A DNA stretch of 64,000 bases from Allochromatium vinosum DSM 180 (GCF_000025485.1 NC_013851.1:1465154-1529153), one strand, 5' to 3'. Counted from the first letter of the stretch, positions 1-10,776 are shown. Made by a program: numbers and translations. Notes: generated by a model from the sequence alone, not told the origin.

Positions 1-678
1 CGCGGCGGGTTCGGCCGGCTCGGCTGGCGTCGCGCCGGCAGGCGACTGGGATTGAGCGCCTCGAAGCGGGATGCTCTCGGGTGGCGCGGCGATCGTCGAC
101 TCGGGGCCGGCGGCAGAGACCGACGTCGCATTCGCCGCCGTGGCCACACCGGACGTATCCGAAGGCTTGGCGGGGGCGGCGACCGTGCTCGCCGACTCCT
201 CGCCCTTGGGCGACAGGGCGAGCGCGTCCGATTGCAGCGTGGAGTCGCTCTGTCCGCGTAGCCAGAGCGTTGCCATTCCGGCGACGACGCCGACCAGCAG
301 GACGGCGACCGCCCAGACCCAGCGCCCGCCGCCGGACGACTGCGAGGAATCGTCCGGAACGCTCAGCGCATGACTCAGACCGACCTCGCGGACCGGAACC
401 ATGGCGCGATAGGCCGTGACGATGGGCGCCGGGTCGGCCCCCAGCAGTCTGGCGTAGTTTTTGAGATAACCGACGACGAACACGGGCGCCGGCAGACGCT
501 CGTACTGATCGCCCTCGATCGCCTCCACCACATGGCGCTGAAGATGGAGTTGAGCCGCGACCCGCTCGACGTCGAGCTTACGCGACTCACGCAGTGCCCG
601 CAGTCGGCGACCCGGGGTATCGTTTGGCTCCAGCATGTTGGGATCGTCTGACAGCGTGGTGTTGATCGATGGACTCAT
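1..678 (-). CDS. rodZ: RodZ-type cytoskeletal HTH membrane protein, partial
   Basis: The gene runs off the left edge, so only the first 226 codons are present. Residues about 22-92 form the Xre/Cro-like helix-turn-helix domain that in RodZ contacts MreB and positions the elongasome. Residues about 119-140 are a single membrane segment flanked by Arg/Trp. A Ser/Ala/Pro-rich periplasmic linker follows; the C-terminal beta domain lies outside the window. The ATG at 678 is the first in frame. It sits downstream of ndk, rlmN and pilW on the same strand, the usual gammaproteobacterial order in which ispG comes next. The family call is from domain layout plus context. Confidence 0.88.
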   Translation of the reverse strand, partial: MSPSINTTLSDDPNMLEPNDTPGRRLRALRESRKLDVERVAAQLHLQRHVVEAIEGDQYERLPAPVFVVGYLKNYARLLGADPAPIVTAYRAMVPVREVGLSHALSVPDDSSQSSGGGRWVWAVAVLLVGVVAGMATLWLRGQSDSTLQSDALALSPKGEESASTVAAPAKPSDTSGVATAANATSVSAAGPESTIAAPPESIPLRGAQSQSPAGATPAEPAEPAA

Positions 679-796
679 GGCGTGATCAATGGTCGGTTTT
701 CAAAGTGCGGTATCACTTGCTTGGGTGATTCGCGGGGGCGGCCGACTGGCGGTGAACGCCAATGGGCCTGATCCGGTCGGTCTCGTCTTGGTCATC

Positions 797-1585
797 CTAG
801 GGGACGCGGCCGGTCGTCGCCGGCTCAGGGAAGTTTTTGTCGAGGGCGTCCTGGTAGAAGGCGGCGCGCTTGCGGTTGCCGAGCGCGCGCTCGGCTTTGA
901 TGCCAGCCTGGAGGGCAATGCGCGAGGCGGCGGGCGTGCGCACCGTCTCTGACTTGAAATAGCGGTCGATATAGTCCTTGGCGGCCTTGGCGTCGCCGCG
1001 CCTCATGGCCAGTTCGGCCAGACTGGCCAACGGGACACCGAAGCCGGCGTTCGACTGGAGGGCCGCGCGATAATGGGTCTCGGCCTTGGTCGTATCGCCT
1101 GCCTCAACGGCGCAATTGCCGGCGTTGGTCAAGGCGATCCAGGGCGAGGTGTAGATGGGGTTGGCGGCAGCCTTGAGGAACTGGGCATCGGCCTCGGCAT
1201 AACGGCGCTGATTGCACAGGAAGGAGCCATAGGCATTGAGCACGTCCGGATTGTTCGGAGCGAGCTGGATGGCGCGCTCATAGTGCTTGGCCGCCTCGTC
1301 GCTCTGCTGCAACTGTTCGAGCAGGAAGGCCAGCCAGACGTGTGCCGGTGCATATTTGGAATCGGCCCTGACGGCCTGCTGGGCGCGGCGCAGGGCGACC
1401 TCGGTCTGTCCCAGCCGATGGTATTCCTTGGCCAGGTCGACATAGAGCTTGGCCGGACTGTCATCCGGGGTCAGGCCCAGCGCCTCGTCGCCCGTCTTCA
1501 GGGTCGACTTGCCGCCACAGGCCAGCAGCGTCAGGCAGAGGCCGAGCACCAGAGACAGACGTGGAGCGAATCCGTGCATCGTCAT
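797..1585 (-). CDS. pilW: Type IV pilus biogenesis/stability lipoprotein PilW (PilF), TPR
   Basis: This 262-residue protein starts with a lipoprotein signal peptide ending in LTLLAC, with lipidated Cys at about residue 23. Tandem tetratricopeptide repeats follow (Tyr-Ala-Pro-Ala and Asn-Pro-Asp type motifs), as in PilF/PilW, the outer-membrane pilotin that helps the PilQ secretin multimerise. Its ATG overlaps the rlmN stop codon in an ATGA, so the two are translationally coupled. It lies between rlmN and rodZ, the standard position for pilW. A longer overlapping frame extending through rlmN is a shadow and was not used. Confidence 0.92.
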   Translation of the reverse strand: MTMHGFAPRLSLVLGLCLTLLACGGKSTLKTGDEALGLTPDDSPAKLYVDLAKEYHRLGQTEVALRRAQQAVRADSKYAPAHVWLAFLLEQLQQSDEAAKHYERAIQLAPNNPDVLNAYGSFLCNQRRYAEADAQFLKAAANPIYTSPWIALTNAGNCAVEAGDTTKAETHYRAALQSNAGFGVPLASLAELAMRRGDAKAAKDYIDRYFKSETVRTPAASRIALQAGIKAERALGNRKRAAFYQDALDKNFPEPATTGRVP

Positions 1586-2679
1586 CGCAGATCCACCCGT
1601 GTGTCCGCCTCGACCCGGATGCGCCCGAGCCGTCCGGTGCGATCCTGGACGCGCCCGACCAGTTGTCCGCAGGCAGCGGCGATCTCGTCGCCACGGGTCT
1701 TGCGCGTCATGGCGAAGATCCCCGAGCGGGCCAGCCGCTCGCGGAAGGTTTCGACCCGATCCGGCGGCGAGGTGCCGAAATCGCTGCCGGTGAAGGGGTT
1801 GAAAGGAATCAGATTGACCTTGGACGGCACGCCCTCGAGCAACCGGATGAGCTGCTTGGCGTGGGCCGGGCTGTCGTTGATGCCGTCGAGCATCACGTAT
1901 TCCCAGGTGATCTTGCGCCGCTTGTCGCCGGCGACATAGTGCTTGCAGGCGGGAATCAGCTCGGCGAGCGGATACTTGCGGTTGATCGGCACCAGTTCGT
2001 CGCGCAGTTCGTCGTTCGGTGCGTGCAGCGAGACGGCCAGGGAGACGTCGCTGACTTCGCGCAGCCGGTAGATGTTCGGCACGATGCCCGAGGTGCTCAG
2101 GGTCACGCGCTGCTTGGCCAGCATGTAGGCCAGATCGTCCTGCATGACGTCCATGGCCTTGACCGCCGCCTCGAAGTTGGCCAGCGGCTCGCCCATGCCC
2201 ATCATGACCACGTTGGTCGGTGCGGCGCCGAGCTGGCGCGCGGCATGCCAGACCTGACCGATGATCTCGGCAACGCTCAGGTTGCGGTTGAAGCCCTGGC
2301 GCGCGGTGGCGCAGAAGGCGCATTCGAGCGCACACCCGACCTGAGAGGACACGCAGATGGTGCTGCGCTTGCCCTCGGGGATGAACACGGTCTCGACCCG
2401 CTGTCCATCGACCAGCTCCATCACCCACTTGACGGTGCCGTCGGCGGAGGGATGGGTCTGGAGGATGCGCGGCAGCCGGATCTCGACCGTCTCGAGCAGG
2501 ACGGTGCGCAGGCTCTTGGGCAGATCGGTCATGGCGTCGAAGTCGACGACGCCATGCTTGTGCATCCACTTGAAGAGATTGCGGCCATGGAACGCCTTGA
2601 AGCCGAGCGCCGTCACCAGCGACTCGCAGCCGGCGAGGTCGAGGTCGAGCGGATTGGGCTTGGTCGAAGTGGCGTTCAT
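1582..2679 (-). CDS. rlmN: Dual-specificity 23S rRNA/tRNA adenine-C2 methyltransferase RlmN
   Basis: A radical-SAM enzyme of 365 residues that methylates C2 of A2503 in 23S rRNA and A37 in some tRNAs. The iron-sulfur/SAM motif CxxxCxxC is visible as Cys116, Cys120 and Cys123 (CALECAFC). The MMGMGEPL segment and an N-terminal domain typical of RlmN are also present, and the length is normal. It lies 20 bp after ndk and overlaps pilW by 4 bp, so ndk-rlmN-pilW-rodZ is probably one transcript. Confidence 0.96.
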   Translation of the reverse strand: MNATSTKPNPLDLDLAGCESLVTALGFKAFHGRNLFKWMHKHGVVDFDAMTDLPKSLRTVLLETVEIRLPRILQTHPSADGTVKWVMELVDGQRVETVFIPEGKRSTICVSSQVGCALECAFCATARQGFNRNLSVAEIIGQVWHAARQLGAAPTNVVMMGMGEPLANFEAAVKAMDVMQDDLAYMLAKQRVTLSTSGIVPNIYRLREVSDVSLAVSLHAPNDELRDELVPINRKYPLAELIPACKHYVAGDKRRKITWEYVMLDGINDSPAHAKQLIRLLEGVPSKVNLIPFNPFTGSDFGTSPPDRVETFRERLARSGIFAMTRKTRGDEIAAACGQLVGRVQDRTGRLGRIRVEADTRVDLR

Positions 2680-2699
2680 GGCAATCCTGATCGTCTCGA

Positions 2700-3128
2700 T
2701 CAGCGGGTGCGGGGGCAGACGCCCTCGGGGAAGAAGAAGGCGATCTCGACGGCGGCGTTCTCGGGCGAATCCGAGCCGTGCGCGGCGTTCTCGGTGAAGG
2801 AGTCGGCGAAGTCGGCGCGGATGGTGCCGGGCGCGGCCTGGGCCGGGTTGGTGGCGCCCATGATCTCGCGGTTCTTGGCCACGGCGTCCTCACCCTCCAG
2901 CACCTGCACCATCACCGGGCCGGAGATCATGAAGTCGACCAGCTCATCGAAGAAGGGCTTGCCCTGATGGATGGCGTAGAAGGCGCTGGCCTGCTCGCGG
3001 CTCATGTGCAGCATGCGCGCGGCGACGATCTTGAGTCCGGCGGCCTCGAAACGGCCGAGGATGGCGCCGATGGCGTCCTTGGCGACGGCGTTCGGCTTGA
3101 TGATGGAAAGGGTGCGCTCAATAGCCAT
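2700..3128 (-). CDS. ndk: Nucleoside diphosphate kinase
   Basis: The 142-residue protein transfers the gamma phosphate of ATP to nucleoside diphosphates through a phosphohistidine. The catalytic His is residue 117 in the invariant NxxHGSDS motif. The N-terminal [12 protein letters not shown] segment and the [14 protein letters not shown] nucleotide-binding loop are typical. The length matches bacterial Ndk. It is the first gene of the minus-strand ndk-rlmN-pilW-rodZ run, divergent from the DHH phosphoesterase, with about 286 bp between the two starts. Confidence 0.97.
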   Translation of the reverse strand: MAIERTLSIIKPNAVAKDAIGAILGRFEAAGLKIVAARMLHMSREQASAFYAIHQGKPFFDELVDFMISGPVMVQVLEGEDAVAKNREIMGATNPAQAAPGTIRADFADSFTENAAHGSDSPENAAVEIAFFFPEGVCPRTR

Positions 3129-3414
3129 GCGGGCTCCTAACGAAATGGGGCGTTTGATAATGGGAGTTTAGAGTCGGAATTCGACGCGGATTGGAACGCT
3201 GTCGGGAGGCGGCTGGTCCGGTCCGAACGCGGACTGTCCGACGGATTCCAGCGACGTCTGTGTCAGGTCGATCCCTAAGTCTAATGGTAGCGGCGTGGTC
3301 GGGCAATGGCGCAATGCTTTGGATCGCGGCTGGAGTATTGTAGAGTCGTGCGCGTTCGCACGCCTCAGCCTGATGGCGATGCGACACTTGAACACGATTC
3401 GATTAGAGATTTGC

Positions 3415-4371
3415 ATGAGCCGATACGACGTTTTCAATGGTGATGCCGACGGGCTGTGCGCCCTGCATCAATTGCGGCTGATCGAGCCGCTCGACACCCG
3501 GCTCGTGACCGGTCCCAAGCGGGAGATCGATCTGCTCGCGCGTGTTCCCGTGGATCAGGCCGAGTCTGTGACCGTGCTCGACCTCTCGATGGAGAAGAAT
3601 GGCGCGGCACTGCGTGCTCTGCTGGAGGCCGGCGTCCGTGTGACTTATTTCGATCATCATCTTCCCGGTGAGATCCCGGAGCATCCGGGGTTGAGTGCGC
3701 ATCTGGACATGCGGCCCGAGGTCTGTACCAGTCTGCTGGTCGATGCCTATCTCGACGGACGGGCGCGGGCCTGGGCCGTGGTCGGAGCCTTCGGCGACAA
3801 TCTCAATCGCTCGGCGCGGCGTGCAGCCGAGTCGCTGAGTCTGGACGCGCTCGAGGTCGAGCGCCTGCGTGAGCTGGGGATCTGCCTCAACTACAACGGT
3901 TACGGCCCCAGTATCGAGGATCTGCACTTTGCGCCGGATGCGCTCTATCGGCGCCTCCAGCCCTACGCGGACCCGTTCGATTTCATTAGAGAAGAGGCGG
4001 CCTTCGCGCGCCTGCGCGACGGCTATGCCGATGACATGGCGTGCGCACGCGCACTGAAGTCCGAATACGAGGACGACCGGCATCGTCTCGTCATCCTGCC
4101 GGCCGAACCCTGGGCGCGGCGCGCGAGCGGTGTCTATGCCAATGAACTGGCACAGGCCGCGCCCGAACAGGCGCACGCCATCCTCACGCGCCTGAGCGCG
4201 GGCGGCTTTCTGGTCAGTGTCCGCGCTCCGGTGGCCCGTCCTCAGGGCGCCGACCAGCTCTGCCGCCGCTTCCCGACCGGGGGCGGGCGCACGGGCGCGG
4301 CCGGTATCAACCATCTGCCCGAGGCCGATTACGACGCCTTCGTGGAAGCGTTCCGCGCGGCTTTCGTCTGA
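3415..4371 (+). CDS. DHH-family phosphoesterase
   Basis: This 318-residue protein carries the DHH superfamily metal-binding motifs: NGDADG near residues 8-13 and YFDHH at residues 78-82. A DHHA1-like C-terminus has a Gly-rich stretch (residues about 285-300, GGGRTGAAG) that normally binds nucleic acid or a dinucleotide substrate. Family members hydrolyse phosphodiesters such as oligonucleotides, pAp or cyclic dinucleotides; the substrate cannot be decided here. I chose the ATG at 3415 because it begins directly with the MSRYDVFNGDADG core; an upstream in-frame ATG adds an unconserved leader. Confidence 0.85.
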   Translation: MSRYDVFNGDADGLCALHQLRLIEPLDTRLVTGPKREIDLLARVPVDQAESVTVLDLSMEKNGAALRALLEAGVRVTYFDHHLPGEIPEHPGLSAHLDMRPEVCTSLLVDAYLDGRARAWAVVGAFGDNLNRSARRAAESLSLDALEVERLRELGICLNYNGYGPSIEDLHFAPDALYRRLQPYADPFDFIREEAAFARLRDGYADDMACARALKSEYEDDRHRLVILPAEPWARRASGVYANELAQAAPEQAHAILTRLSAGGFLVSVRAPVARPQGADQLCRRFPTGGGRTGAAGINHLPEADYDAFVEAFRAAFV

Positions 4372-4474
4372 ACGCCTGTCGTCAGCGGGCGTTGGTATTC
4401 TCGATTCGCCATCACTGGAAAGCCCGTGTGACGACGGGTTATGATTTCAAACTTTTATCCGGCCGGGACTGCTC

Positions 4475-5573
4475 ATGCTCGACATCAATCCGATCGCCCA
4501 TCAAATCGCCGACCTGAAGGGACGTGTCGAGTCCCTCAGGGGGTATCTTTGACTACGCCGAACGCAAGGATCGGCTGACCGAGGTTCTGCGCGAACTGGA
4601 GGATCCGACCATCTGGAACGATCCGGGCCGCGCCCAGGCGCTGGGGCGCGAGCGCGCCACGCTGGAAGCCGTGGTGCTCACAATCGACGAGCTGACCGGC
4701 GCGCTCGCTGACGCCGACGATCTGCTCGCGCTCGCCGCCGAGGAATCCGACGAAGCGACGCTCGAATCGCTGGTCGCCGACCTCAAGAGCCACGAGGCGC
4801 GCGTGTCGGAGCTGGAATTCCGGCGCATGTTCTCCGGTGAGATGGACGCCTGCAACGCCTTCGTCGACATCCAGGCTGGTTCGGGCGGCACCGAGGCGCA
4901 GGACTGGGCCGAGATGCTGTTGCGCATGTATCTGCGCTGGGGCGAGCGGCGCGGCTTCAAGACCGAGCTGATGGAGGTCTCGGCGGGCGAAGTGGCCGGC
5001 ATCAAGTCGGCCACCGTCAAGTTCGAGGGCGATTATGCCTTCGGCTGGCTGCGCACCGAGATCGGCGTGCATCGTCTGGTGCGCAAGTCGCCCTTCGACT
5101 CGGGCAACCGGCGGCATACCTCGTTTTCATCGGTGTTCGTCTCGCCCGAGGTCGATGACTCGGTCGAGATCGAGATCAACCCGGCCGACCTGCGCATCGA
5201 CGTCTATCGCGCCAGCGGCGCCGGCGGTCAGCACGTCAACCGGACCGAGTCGGCGGTGCGTATCACCCACAACCCGACCGGCATCGTGGTCCAGTGTCAG
5301 AACGACCGTTCGCAGCACAAGAACAAGGATCAGGCGATGAAGCAGCTCAAGTCCAAGCTCTACGAGCTTGAGATGCAGAAGCGCCGCGCCAGCCAGCAGG
5401 CGCTGGAAGAGACCAAGTCCGACATCGGCTGGGGCAGCCAGATCCGTTCTTATGTGCTCGACCAGTCGCGCATCAAGGATCTGCGCACCGGGGTGGAGAT
5501 CGCCAACACCCAGGGCGTGCTCGACGGCAATCTCGACCCCTTCATCCAAGCCAGCCTCAAGAGCGGGCTTTGA
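4475..5573 (+). CDS. prfB: Peptide chain release factor 2, with programmed +1 frameshift
   Basis: RF2 recognises UGA and UAA. Translation starts at ATG 4475 and reads 25 codons up to CTT followed by an in-frame TGA at 4550-4552. A +1 slip past T4550 resumes at GAC 4551 and continues to 5573, giving about 365 residues. The slippery site CTT-TGA-C preceded by an AGGGGG Shine-Dalgarno-like stimulator at about 4538-4543 is the canonical RF2 autoregulatory site, so low RF2 raises its own synthesis. The GGQ peptidyl-hydrolysis motif is present in SGAGGQHVN. Gene callers will usually truncate this gene to the downstream frame. Confidence 0.97.
4538..4553 (+). promoter_or_regulatory. prfB programmed +1 ribosomal frameshift site
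   Basis: The site consists of the purine-rich AGGGGG, a three-base TAT spacer, the CTT slippery codon and TGA followed by C, in the arrangement known from most bacterial prfB genes. The in-frame stop is UGA, which RF2 itself reads, giving negative feedback. Confidence 0.95.
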
Positions 5574-5597
5574 ACCGCTGTCCGTTTCAGCCAGCGC

Positions 5598-5633
5598 GAT
5601 CAGCCGGCCGCCAACCCAGGCCGCCGGCTGATC
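5598..5633 (+). other. Intergenic hairpin between prfB and lysS
   Basis: A perfect 11-bp inverted repeat (arms 5598-5608 and 5623-5633, GATCAGCCGGC and its complement) surrounds a 14-nt loop. No U-tract follows, so it is not a standard intrinsic terminator. It may stabilise or attenuate a prfB-lysS transcript. Confidence 0.45.
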
Positions 5634-5661
5634 GCCGGATCACCTGGAGACTCCCAATCCG

Positions 5662-7179
5662 ATGAGCGACGCGCCATCAACCGCCACCGAGGCACTCGAC
5701 GAGAACAAACTGATCGCCCAGCGGCGCGAGAAGCTGGCGCGGCTACGCGAGCGCGGCAACGCGTTCCCGAACGATTTCCGGCGCGATGCGCTGGCGGGCG
5801 ACCTGCTGGCTCAGTACGAGGCGCTGGAGGCCGAGGAACTGGAAGCGCGTGCGGTGCGCGTCAAGCTGGCCGGTCGACTGATGACCCGGCGCGTCATGGG
5901 CAAAGCGAGCTTTGCGCACATCCAGGACATGTCGGCGCGCATCCAGGTCTTCGTCCAGCGCGATCAGGTCGGCGAAGAGACCTACGACCACTTCAAGCGC
6001 GAGCTGGATCTCGGCGACATCATCGGCGTCGAGGGTCAGGTGTTCAAGACCAAGACCGGCGAGCTGTCGGTGCGCTGTGATTCGCTGCGTCTGCTGACCA
6101 AGGCGCTGCGTCCGCTGCCCGAGAAATTCCATGGTCTGACCGACATGGAGAGCCGCTATCGGCAGCGTTATCTCGATCTGATCATGAACACGGGCACGCG
6201 CGACACCTTCCGCGTGCGCACCGCGATCGTGCAGTTCATCCGCGACTATCTCAACGGTCGCGGCTATCTGGAAGTCGAGACGCCGATGATGCAGGTGATT
6301 CCGGGCGGTGCGGTGGCGCGGCCCTTCATCACCCATCACAATGCGCTCGACATGCAGCTCTTCCTGCGCATCGCGCCCGAGTTGTTCCTCAAGCGGCTGG
6401 TGGTCGGCGGGTTCGAGAAGGTCTACGAGATCAACCGCAACTTCAGAAACGAAGGTCTCTCGACCCGGCACAACCCCGAGTTCACCATGCTGGAGTTCTA
6501 CGAGGCCTATGCCGACTATCACGATCTGATGGATCTGACCGAGGACATGCTGCGCCGGATGGCGATCGAGGTGCTGGGCACGACTCAGATCCAGTATCAG
6601 GGCGCAAACTATGATTTCGGTCGGCCCTTCGCGCGGCTGAGCGTGCGTGACGCGATCCTCCAGTTCAATCCCGAGCTGACGGCGGCGGACGTCGACGACC
6701 TGGATCGCCTGCGCGCGGTGGTCGAGCGTCATGGCGTCGTACCCAAGGCGACCTGGGGGTTGGGCAAGCTGCAAGTCGAACTCTTCGAGCAGACGGTCGA
6801 GAGCCGGCTGATGGACCCGACCTTCATCACCCGCTATCCGACCGAGGTCTCACCGCTGGCGCGGCGCAATGACGAAGACCCAAGCGTCACTGACCGCTTC
6901 GAGCTCTTCGTCGGCGGACGCGAGATCGCCAACGGTTTCTCGGAGTTGAACGACGCCGAGGATCAGGCCGAGCGCTTCCGCGCCCAGGTGGCCGAGAAGG
7001 AGGCCGGCGACCAGGAGGCCATGTACTATGACGCCGACTATGTCCGCGCCCTAGAGCACGGTCTGCCGCCGACGGCGGGCGAGGGCATCGGCATCGACCG
7101 GCTGGTGATGCTCTTCACCGACTCGCCCTCGATCCGCGACGTGCTGCTGTTCCCGCACATGCGCCCGGAGTCGATCTAG
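5662..7179 (+). CDS. lysS: Lysyl-tRNA synthetase, class II
   Basis: 505 residues, normal for LysS. The N-terminal OB-fold anticodon-binding domain (about residues 60-180) is followed by the class II catalytic core: motif 2 [18 protein letters not shown] and motif 3 [10 protein letters not shown] near the C-terminus. It charges tRNA-Lys in the cytoplasm. It follows prfB, as in many gammaproteobacteria. Its stop codon overlaps the end of the convergent ygfZ gene by 4 bp, leaving no room for a terminator. Confidence 0.97.
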   Translation: MSDAPSTATEALDENKLIAQRREKLARLRERGNAFPNDFRRDALAGDLLAQYEALEAEELEARAVRVKLAGRLMTRRVMGKASFAHIQDMSARIQVFVQRDQVGEETYDHFKRELDLGDIIGVEGQVFKTKTGELSVRCDSLRLLTKALRPLPEKFHGLTDMESRYRQRYLDLIMNTGTRDTFRVRTAIVQFIRDYLNGRGYLEVETPMMQVIPGGAVARPFITHHNALDMQLFLRIAPELFLKRLVVGGFEKVYEINRNFRNEGLSTRHNPEFTMLEFYEAYADYHDLMDLTEDMLRRMAIEVLGTTQIQYQGANYDFGRPFARLSVRDAILQFNPELTAADVDDLDRLRAVVERHGVVPKATWGLGKLQVELFEQTVESRLMDPTFITRYPTEVSPLARRNDEDPSVTDRFELFVGGREIANGFSELNDAEDQAERFRAQVAEKEAGDQEAMYYDADYVRALEHGLPPTAGEGIGIDRLVMLFTDSPSIRDVLLFPHMRPESI

Positions 7180-8204
7180 GCCGGAAACCCATAGGGCGGC
7201 TCGCGCAGACTGAGCGTCGGCCCATCGGCGCCGAGCCGGATGTCGTGACCGCTGTCGACGGCCGCCGTTTCGGTGACGACCAGCAGGGCATGGCGCCGGT
7301 CGCCGATCGGGCAGGCATCGACCACCCAGCCTTCAGTCTGTTGTGAAGCACTGGAGGCGGCCGAGAGTTCCTCGCCCGGTTGGGGGGGAGCGTCGCGCTC
7401 GACTTCGGCCAGATACATGCGCCGCTTGAGCTTGCCGAGGAACTGCATGCGTGCGACGACTTCCTGGCCGGTATAGCAGCCCTTGTTGAAGCTCACGCCG
7501 TCGATGCGTTGCAGATTGAGCATCTGGGGCACGAAGGTCTCGACCGTGCGGTCGTAGACGTTCGGCAGACCGGCCTGGATGTCGAGCCGGGTCCAGTCGG
7601 TGGCGTTGGCGGGTGCGGCCTGGGGCGCGAGCGCCTCCCAGAGTGCGCGCAGCGGCTCGAAGGGGCCGATCAGTTCGAAACGTGGCGTGGGGCCGGGAAT
7701 CCGGATCACGGCGACGTCATCAGACTGAACCAGTCCATTGTCGCGCTCGGGCACTGGCAGACCCTGAGCAGCGAGTAGTGCCGGAGCTGTCTCGCCTGCC
7801 AGCCCGATGCGGATCAGCTCGTCACTGGCATCGTTCAGCGTGACCTTGGCGCGCAGGATGAAGCGGCTCAGGCGCTGGATGCTCTCGGCCACACGCTCCA
7901 TCGGCGTCTGGAGATAGATCGTCTCGTCCAGACGCAGCGCGCGAAACAGCGTCAAGATACGTCCCTTCTGGCTGCAATGGGCGCTGAGTTGGGTATGGCT
8001 GGCCGACAGCTCGCGAATGTCGTTGGTGAGCTGTCCCTGCAGAAAGCTCGCTGCGTCCGCACCGCGCGCCGCGATCAGCCCGAGATGCGAGAGATCGAAC
8101 AGCCGGCAATCCGTGGGTGTCGCCGGTTCCGGGAACTGGACGCGCCCCTGGGCGTCGATGGACGCCGTGCCGGCGGTCAGGAAGTCTCGCCATTGATGCA
8201 TCAT
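7176..8204 (-). CDS. ygfZ: Folate-binding YgfZ/GcvT-like protein (Fe-S cluster maintenance)
   Basis: A 342-residue relative of GcvT. The YgfZ signature KGCYTGQE is present within [14 protein letters not shown], with the conserved Cys. YgfZ binds tetrahydrofolate and supports repair or assembly of certain Fe-S enzymes, including radical-SAM methylthiotransferases. I chose the ATG at 8204 because a GAGG lies 8 nt upstream of it; an in-frame ATG at 8228 would add eight residues. It converges on lysS and diverges from the RNB exonuclease gene. Confidence 0.9.
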   Translation of the reverse strand: MMHQWRDFLTAGTASIDAQGRVQFPEPATPTDCRLFDLSHLGLIAARGADAASFLQGQLTNDIRELSASHTQLSAHCSQKGRILTLFRALRLDETIYLQTPMERVAESIQRLSRFILRAKVTLNDASDELIRIGLAGETAPALLAAQGLPVPERDNGLVQSDDVAVIRIPGPTPRFELIGPFEPLRALWEALAPQAAPANATDWTRLDIQAGLPNVYDRTVETFVPQMLNLQRIDGVSFNKGCYTGQEVVARMQFLGKLKRRMYLAEVERDAPPQPGEELSAASSASQQTEGWVVDACPIGDRRHALLVVTETAAVDSGHDIRLGADGPTLSLREPPYGFPA

Positions 8205-8244
8205 GATATGGACCTCGAAAATAGACATCTAAGCCGCGTCCAGT

Positions 8245-10104
8245 ATGACATGCGGTTCCACCGGAGATAACAGCGCTTTGCCGACACATCAAGTGACACC
8301 CCCTCTCGATAGCCTGGTGCTCTACAAGAGCCGGCCGGCGCGCGTGGCCGCGCTCGGCGAGAAGATCGAGATCGAGCTGGAGGGCGGTCAGACCAAGCGC
8401 GTCCGGCCCAAGGACATCGAACTGCTGCATCCCGGACCACTGCGCCGGTTGTCCGAACTGGTGCCGCTGGAGGGCGAACTGAACGCGGCCTGGGAATTGC
8501 TGGAAGGCGGCGAGACCACGGTGCGCGAGCTGGCCGAACTGGCCTTCGACGACTACACACCGGCGAGCGCCTGGGCCGTCTGGCAGCAGGTCGCCGAAGG
8601 GCTGGCTTTTGTCGGCACGCCCGAGTCGATCCAGGTCCGACCGCGCGCGGTGGTCGAGCGCGAGCAGGCCGAGCGTACCGCCAAGGAGGCCGCCGAACGC
8701 GACTGGCGCGCCTTCCTGGAGCGCATGGCCGCCGCGCGTCCGGCGCCCGAGGATGCGCCCCGGCTCAGCGAGGTCGAGCGTCTGGCGCTCGGCCAGTCCG
8801 AGCACAGCCGCATCCTGGAAGCGCTCGGCCATCCGCAGACTCCGGAGAGCGCCCATCGTGCCCTGGTCCAGGTCGGACATTGGCCCGAGCGTCACAATCC
8901 GCATCCGCGCCGCTGCGGCGCCCCGATCGGCGACATCGAACTGCCGGTCCCGGATCTCGACGAAGAGACGCGGCTCGATCTCACCCATCTGCCGGCCTAT
9001 GCCATCGACGACGAGGGCAATCAAGACCCCGACGATGCCTTGAGCCTGGACGGCGACCGCCTCTGGGTCCATGTCGCCGACGTTGGCGCTCTGGTGCGTC
9101 CGGACAGCGAGCTGGAACGCGAGGCGCGCGCGCGCGGCTCGAACCTCTATCTGCCCGAGGGCGTGGTCAACATGCTCCCCTGGCGCGTGACCGAACATCT
9201 GGGTCTGGGATTGCAGGAGGTCTCGCCCGCGCTCTCGTTCGCCCTGCGCTGCGACGCGGACGGCGAACTCCGCGACATCGAGGTCCACCGCACCTGGGTG
9301 CGCGTCACCCGTCTGAGCTATGAGGCCGTCGAGCAGCGGCTGAGCGAGGAACCCTTCGCCGCCCTGCGCGCCTTCACCGACCGCTTCCGCGCCCGGCGCT
9401 TTGCGCAGGGCGCCAGCCGTCTGGCCCTGCCTGAAGTCAGCGTGCGGGTCGAGGACGGTCGGGTCAACATCCGTCCGCTGCCGCGGCTGATGAGCCGCGA
9501 GCTGGTCACGGATGCCATGCTGATGGCCGGCGAGGCCGCCGCGCGCTTCTGTCTGGAGCGCGAGATCCCGATCCCCTTCGCTGTCCAGCCGCCGCCCGAA
9601 TCGACAGATGAGAGCACGGACCTGGCCAGCATGTATGCCCGTCGGCGCGGCTTCAAGCCGACCCGGCTGGTGCTGGAGCCGGACCGGCACGCCAGCCTGG
9701 GTCTGGGGCACTACACCCGCGCGACCAGTCCGCTACGGCGCTATTCCGATCTGCTGGTGCATCAGCAGATCCGTGCCTGGCTCGACGGCGCTCCGCCGCT
9801 CGATCGCGCTCAGGTGCTGGAGCGCATCGGCGAGGCCGAGCAATCGTCGATCGCGGTGCGACGCGGCGAACGACTCTCCAACCAGCACTGGAAGCTGGTC
9901 TATCTCAAGGAGAATCCGGGTTGGAAGGGGCAGGGCGTGGTGGTGGCGCTCGAAGAACGCCGGGCCGTGATCCTGGTGCCGGATCTGGCGCTGGAAGCGC
10001 GCATTCGGGTGCGCGATGCCGTGACGCTCAACCAGCCGCTCCGGATCGCCGTCAACGAGGTCGATCTGCCGGATCTCAGCGCCAGTTTCCGTGCGCTCGG
10101 CTGA
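8245..10104 (+). CDS. RNB-domain exoribonuclease (RNase II/R family)
   Basis: The protein (up to 619 residues) has the RNB catalytic centre AIDDEGNQDPDDALSLDG at about residues 253-270, where the Asp cluster (255, 256, 261, 263, 264) coordinates Mg2+ for 3'-5' processive RNA hydrolysis. The N-terminal cold-shock domains of classic RNase II/R are not obvious; instead there is a divergent about 230-residue N-terminus. A short C-terminal S1-like part is suggested by the ending. The start is uncertain: ATG 8245 has no Shine-Dalgarno, whereas TTG 8278 follows a GGAG by 11 nt and may be the true start (608 residues). Confidence 0.85.
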   Translation: MTCGSTGDNSALPTHQVTPPLDSLVLYKSRPARVAALGEKIEIELEGGQTKRVRPKDIELLHPGPLRRLSELVPLEGELNAAWELLEGGETTVRELAELAFDDYTPASAWAVWQQVAEGLAFVGTPESIQVRPRAVVEREQAERTAKEAAERDWRAFLERMAAARPAPEDAPRLSEVERLALGQSEHSRILEALGHPQTPESAHRALVQVGHWPERHNPHPRRCGAPIGDIELPVPDLDEETRLDLTHLPAYAIDDEGNQDPDDALSLDGDRLWVHVADVGALVRPDSELEREARARGSNLYLPEGVVNMLPWRVTEHLGLGLQEVSPALSFALRCDADGELRDIEVHRTWVRVTRLSYEAVEQRLSEEPFAALRAFTDRFRARRFAQGASRLALPEVSVRVEDGRVNIRPLPRLMSRELVTDAMLMAGEAAARFCLEREIPIPFAVQPPPESTDESTDLASMYARRRGFKPTRLVLEPDRHASLGLGHYTRATSPLRRYSDLLVHQQIRAWLDGAPPLDRAQVLERIGEAEQSSIAVRRGERLSNQHWKLVYLKENPGWKGQGVVVALEERRAVILVPDLALEARIRVRDAVTLNQPLRIAVNEVDLPDLSASFRALG

Positions 10105-10233
10105 ACGGGTCGAGAGTCGACCGATAGTTGGAGCACAGGGTCCGCGAAGCGAGTTGGTGATGAGCCGGCATGCGGCCTGCAAACATCGAGCGAGTCGCCG
10201 ATCTTCGCGTCCCCGTGGTGTCAGTCGCGCCGA

Positions 10234-10776
10234 TCAGGCGCCCCAGGAGCGGACCGCGCCCGTGTCGAGATGCACGAAGTCGGAGCGTCTGTAATACCCC
10301 ACGCCGCCACGTCCGAGCGACACGGCGGCATCACGCAGACGACGGGTCGAAAGATCGGGGAAGCGCACATCGATGGCTTGGCCGTGCAGATGGAGGCTGT
10401 TCTTGGCGACACCTCTGGACGCCTTCCTCAGCCGGGCGTTGGTGGCAGGAGAGCGGTAGGCGCTGATGACGTCGAACCGGGCGTCGGGATCGCCGAGCCT
10501 CAGCTTGAGATCGTAGAGGATGTCGAAGAGCTGCGGGTCCATCGTCGTGACGTCGCCGGTGCGAAAGTCGCGGAAGAACTGGTTCAGTCGCAGCAGGGCG
10601 GATCGTTGATAGGTGTCGCCGATGCGATAGGTGACGTCGACCCATTCGTCGGTGTGCAGGTGGCGGAAAGACAGGACACGCGGGCGTTCGGCCGAGCGGC
10701 GTGAGAAGAAGGGTGAGGCGGCAACGGGAGCGGCCGCCGCGGACAGGGCCATCCCTAGGAAGTAACGTCGATTCAT
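10234..10776 (-). CDS. DUF882/M15-type murein endopeptidase, Tat-exported (YcbK/MepK-like)
   Basis: A 180-residue exported protein. It begins with MNRRYFLG and a hydrophobic Ala-rich stretch, a likely Tat or twin-Arg-like signal peptide. The mature part carries the peptidase M15_2 (DUF882) pattern: SAYRSPATN, SLHLHGQAIDV and DFVHLDTG, whose His and Asp residues bind the catalytic zinc. Homologues such as E. coli MepK cleave peptidoglycan cross-links. It stands alone on the minus strand, with 130 bp between it and the RNB gene. Confidence 0.88.
   Translation of the reverse strand: MNRRYFLGMALSAAAAPVAASPFFSRRSAERPRVLSFRHLHTDEWVDVTYRIGDTYQRSALLRLNQFFRDFRTGDVTTMDPQLFDILYDLKLRLGDPDARFDVISAYRSPATNARLRKASRGVAKNSLHLHGQAIDVRFPDLSTRRLRDAAVSLGRGGVGYYRRSDFVHLDTGAVRSWGA

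Noticed and set aside
797-2893. A 698-codon open frame on the minus strand
   Set aside because: Its first part reads rlmN out of frame; only the last 262 codons are a real gene (pilW).
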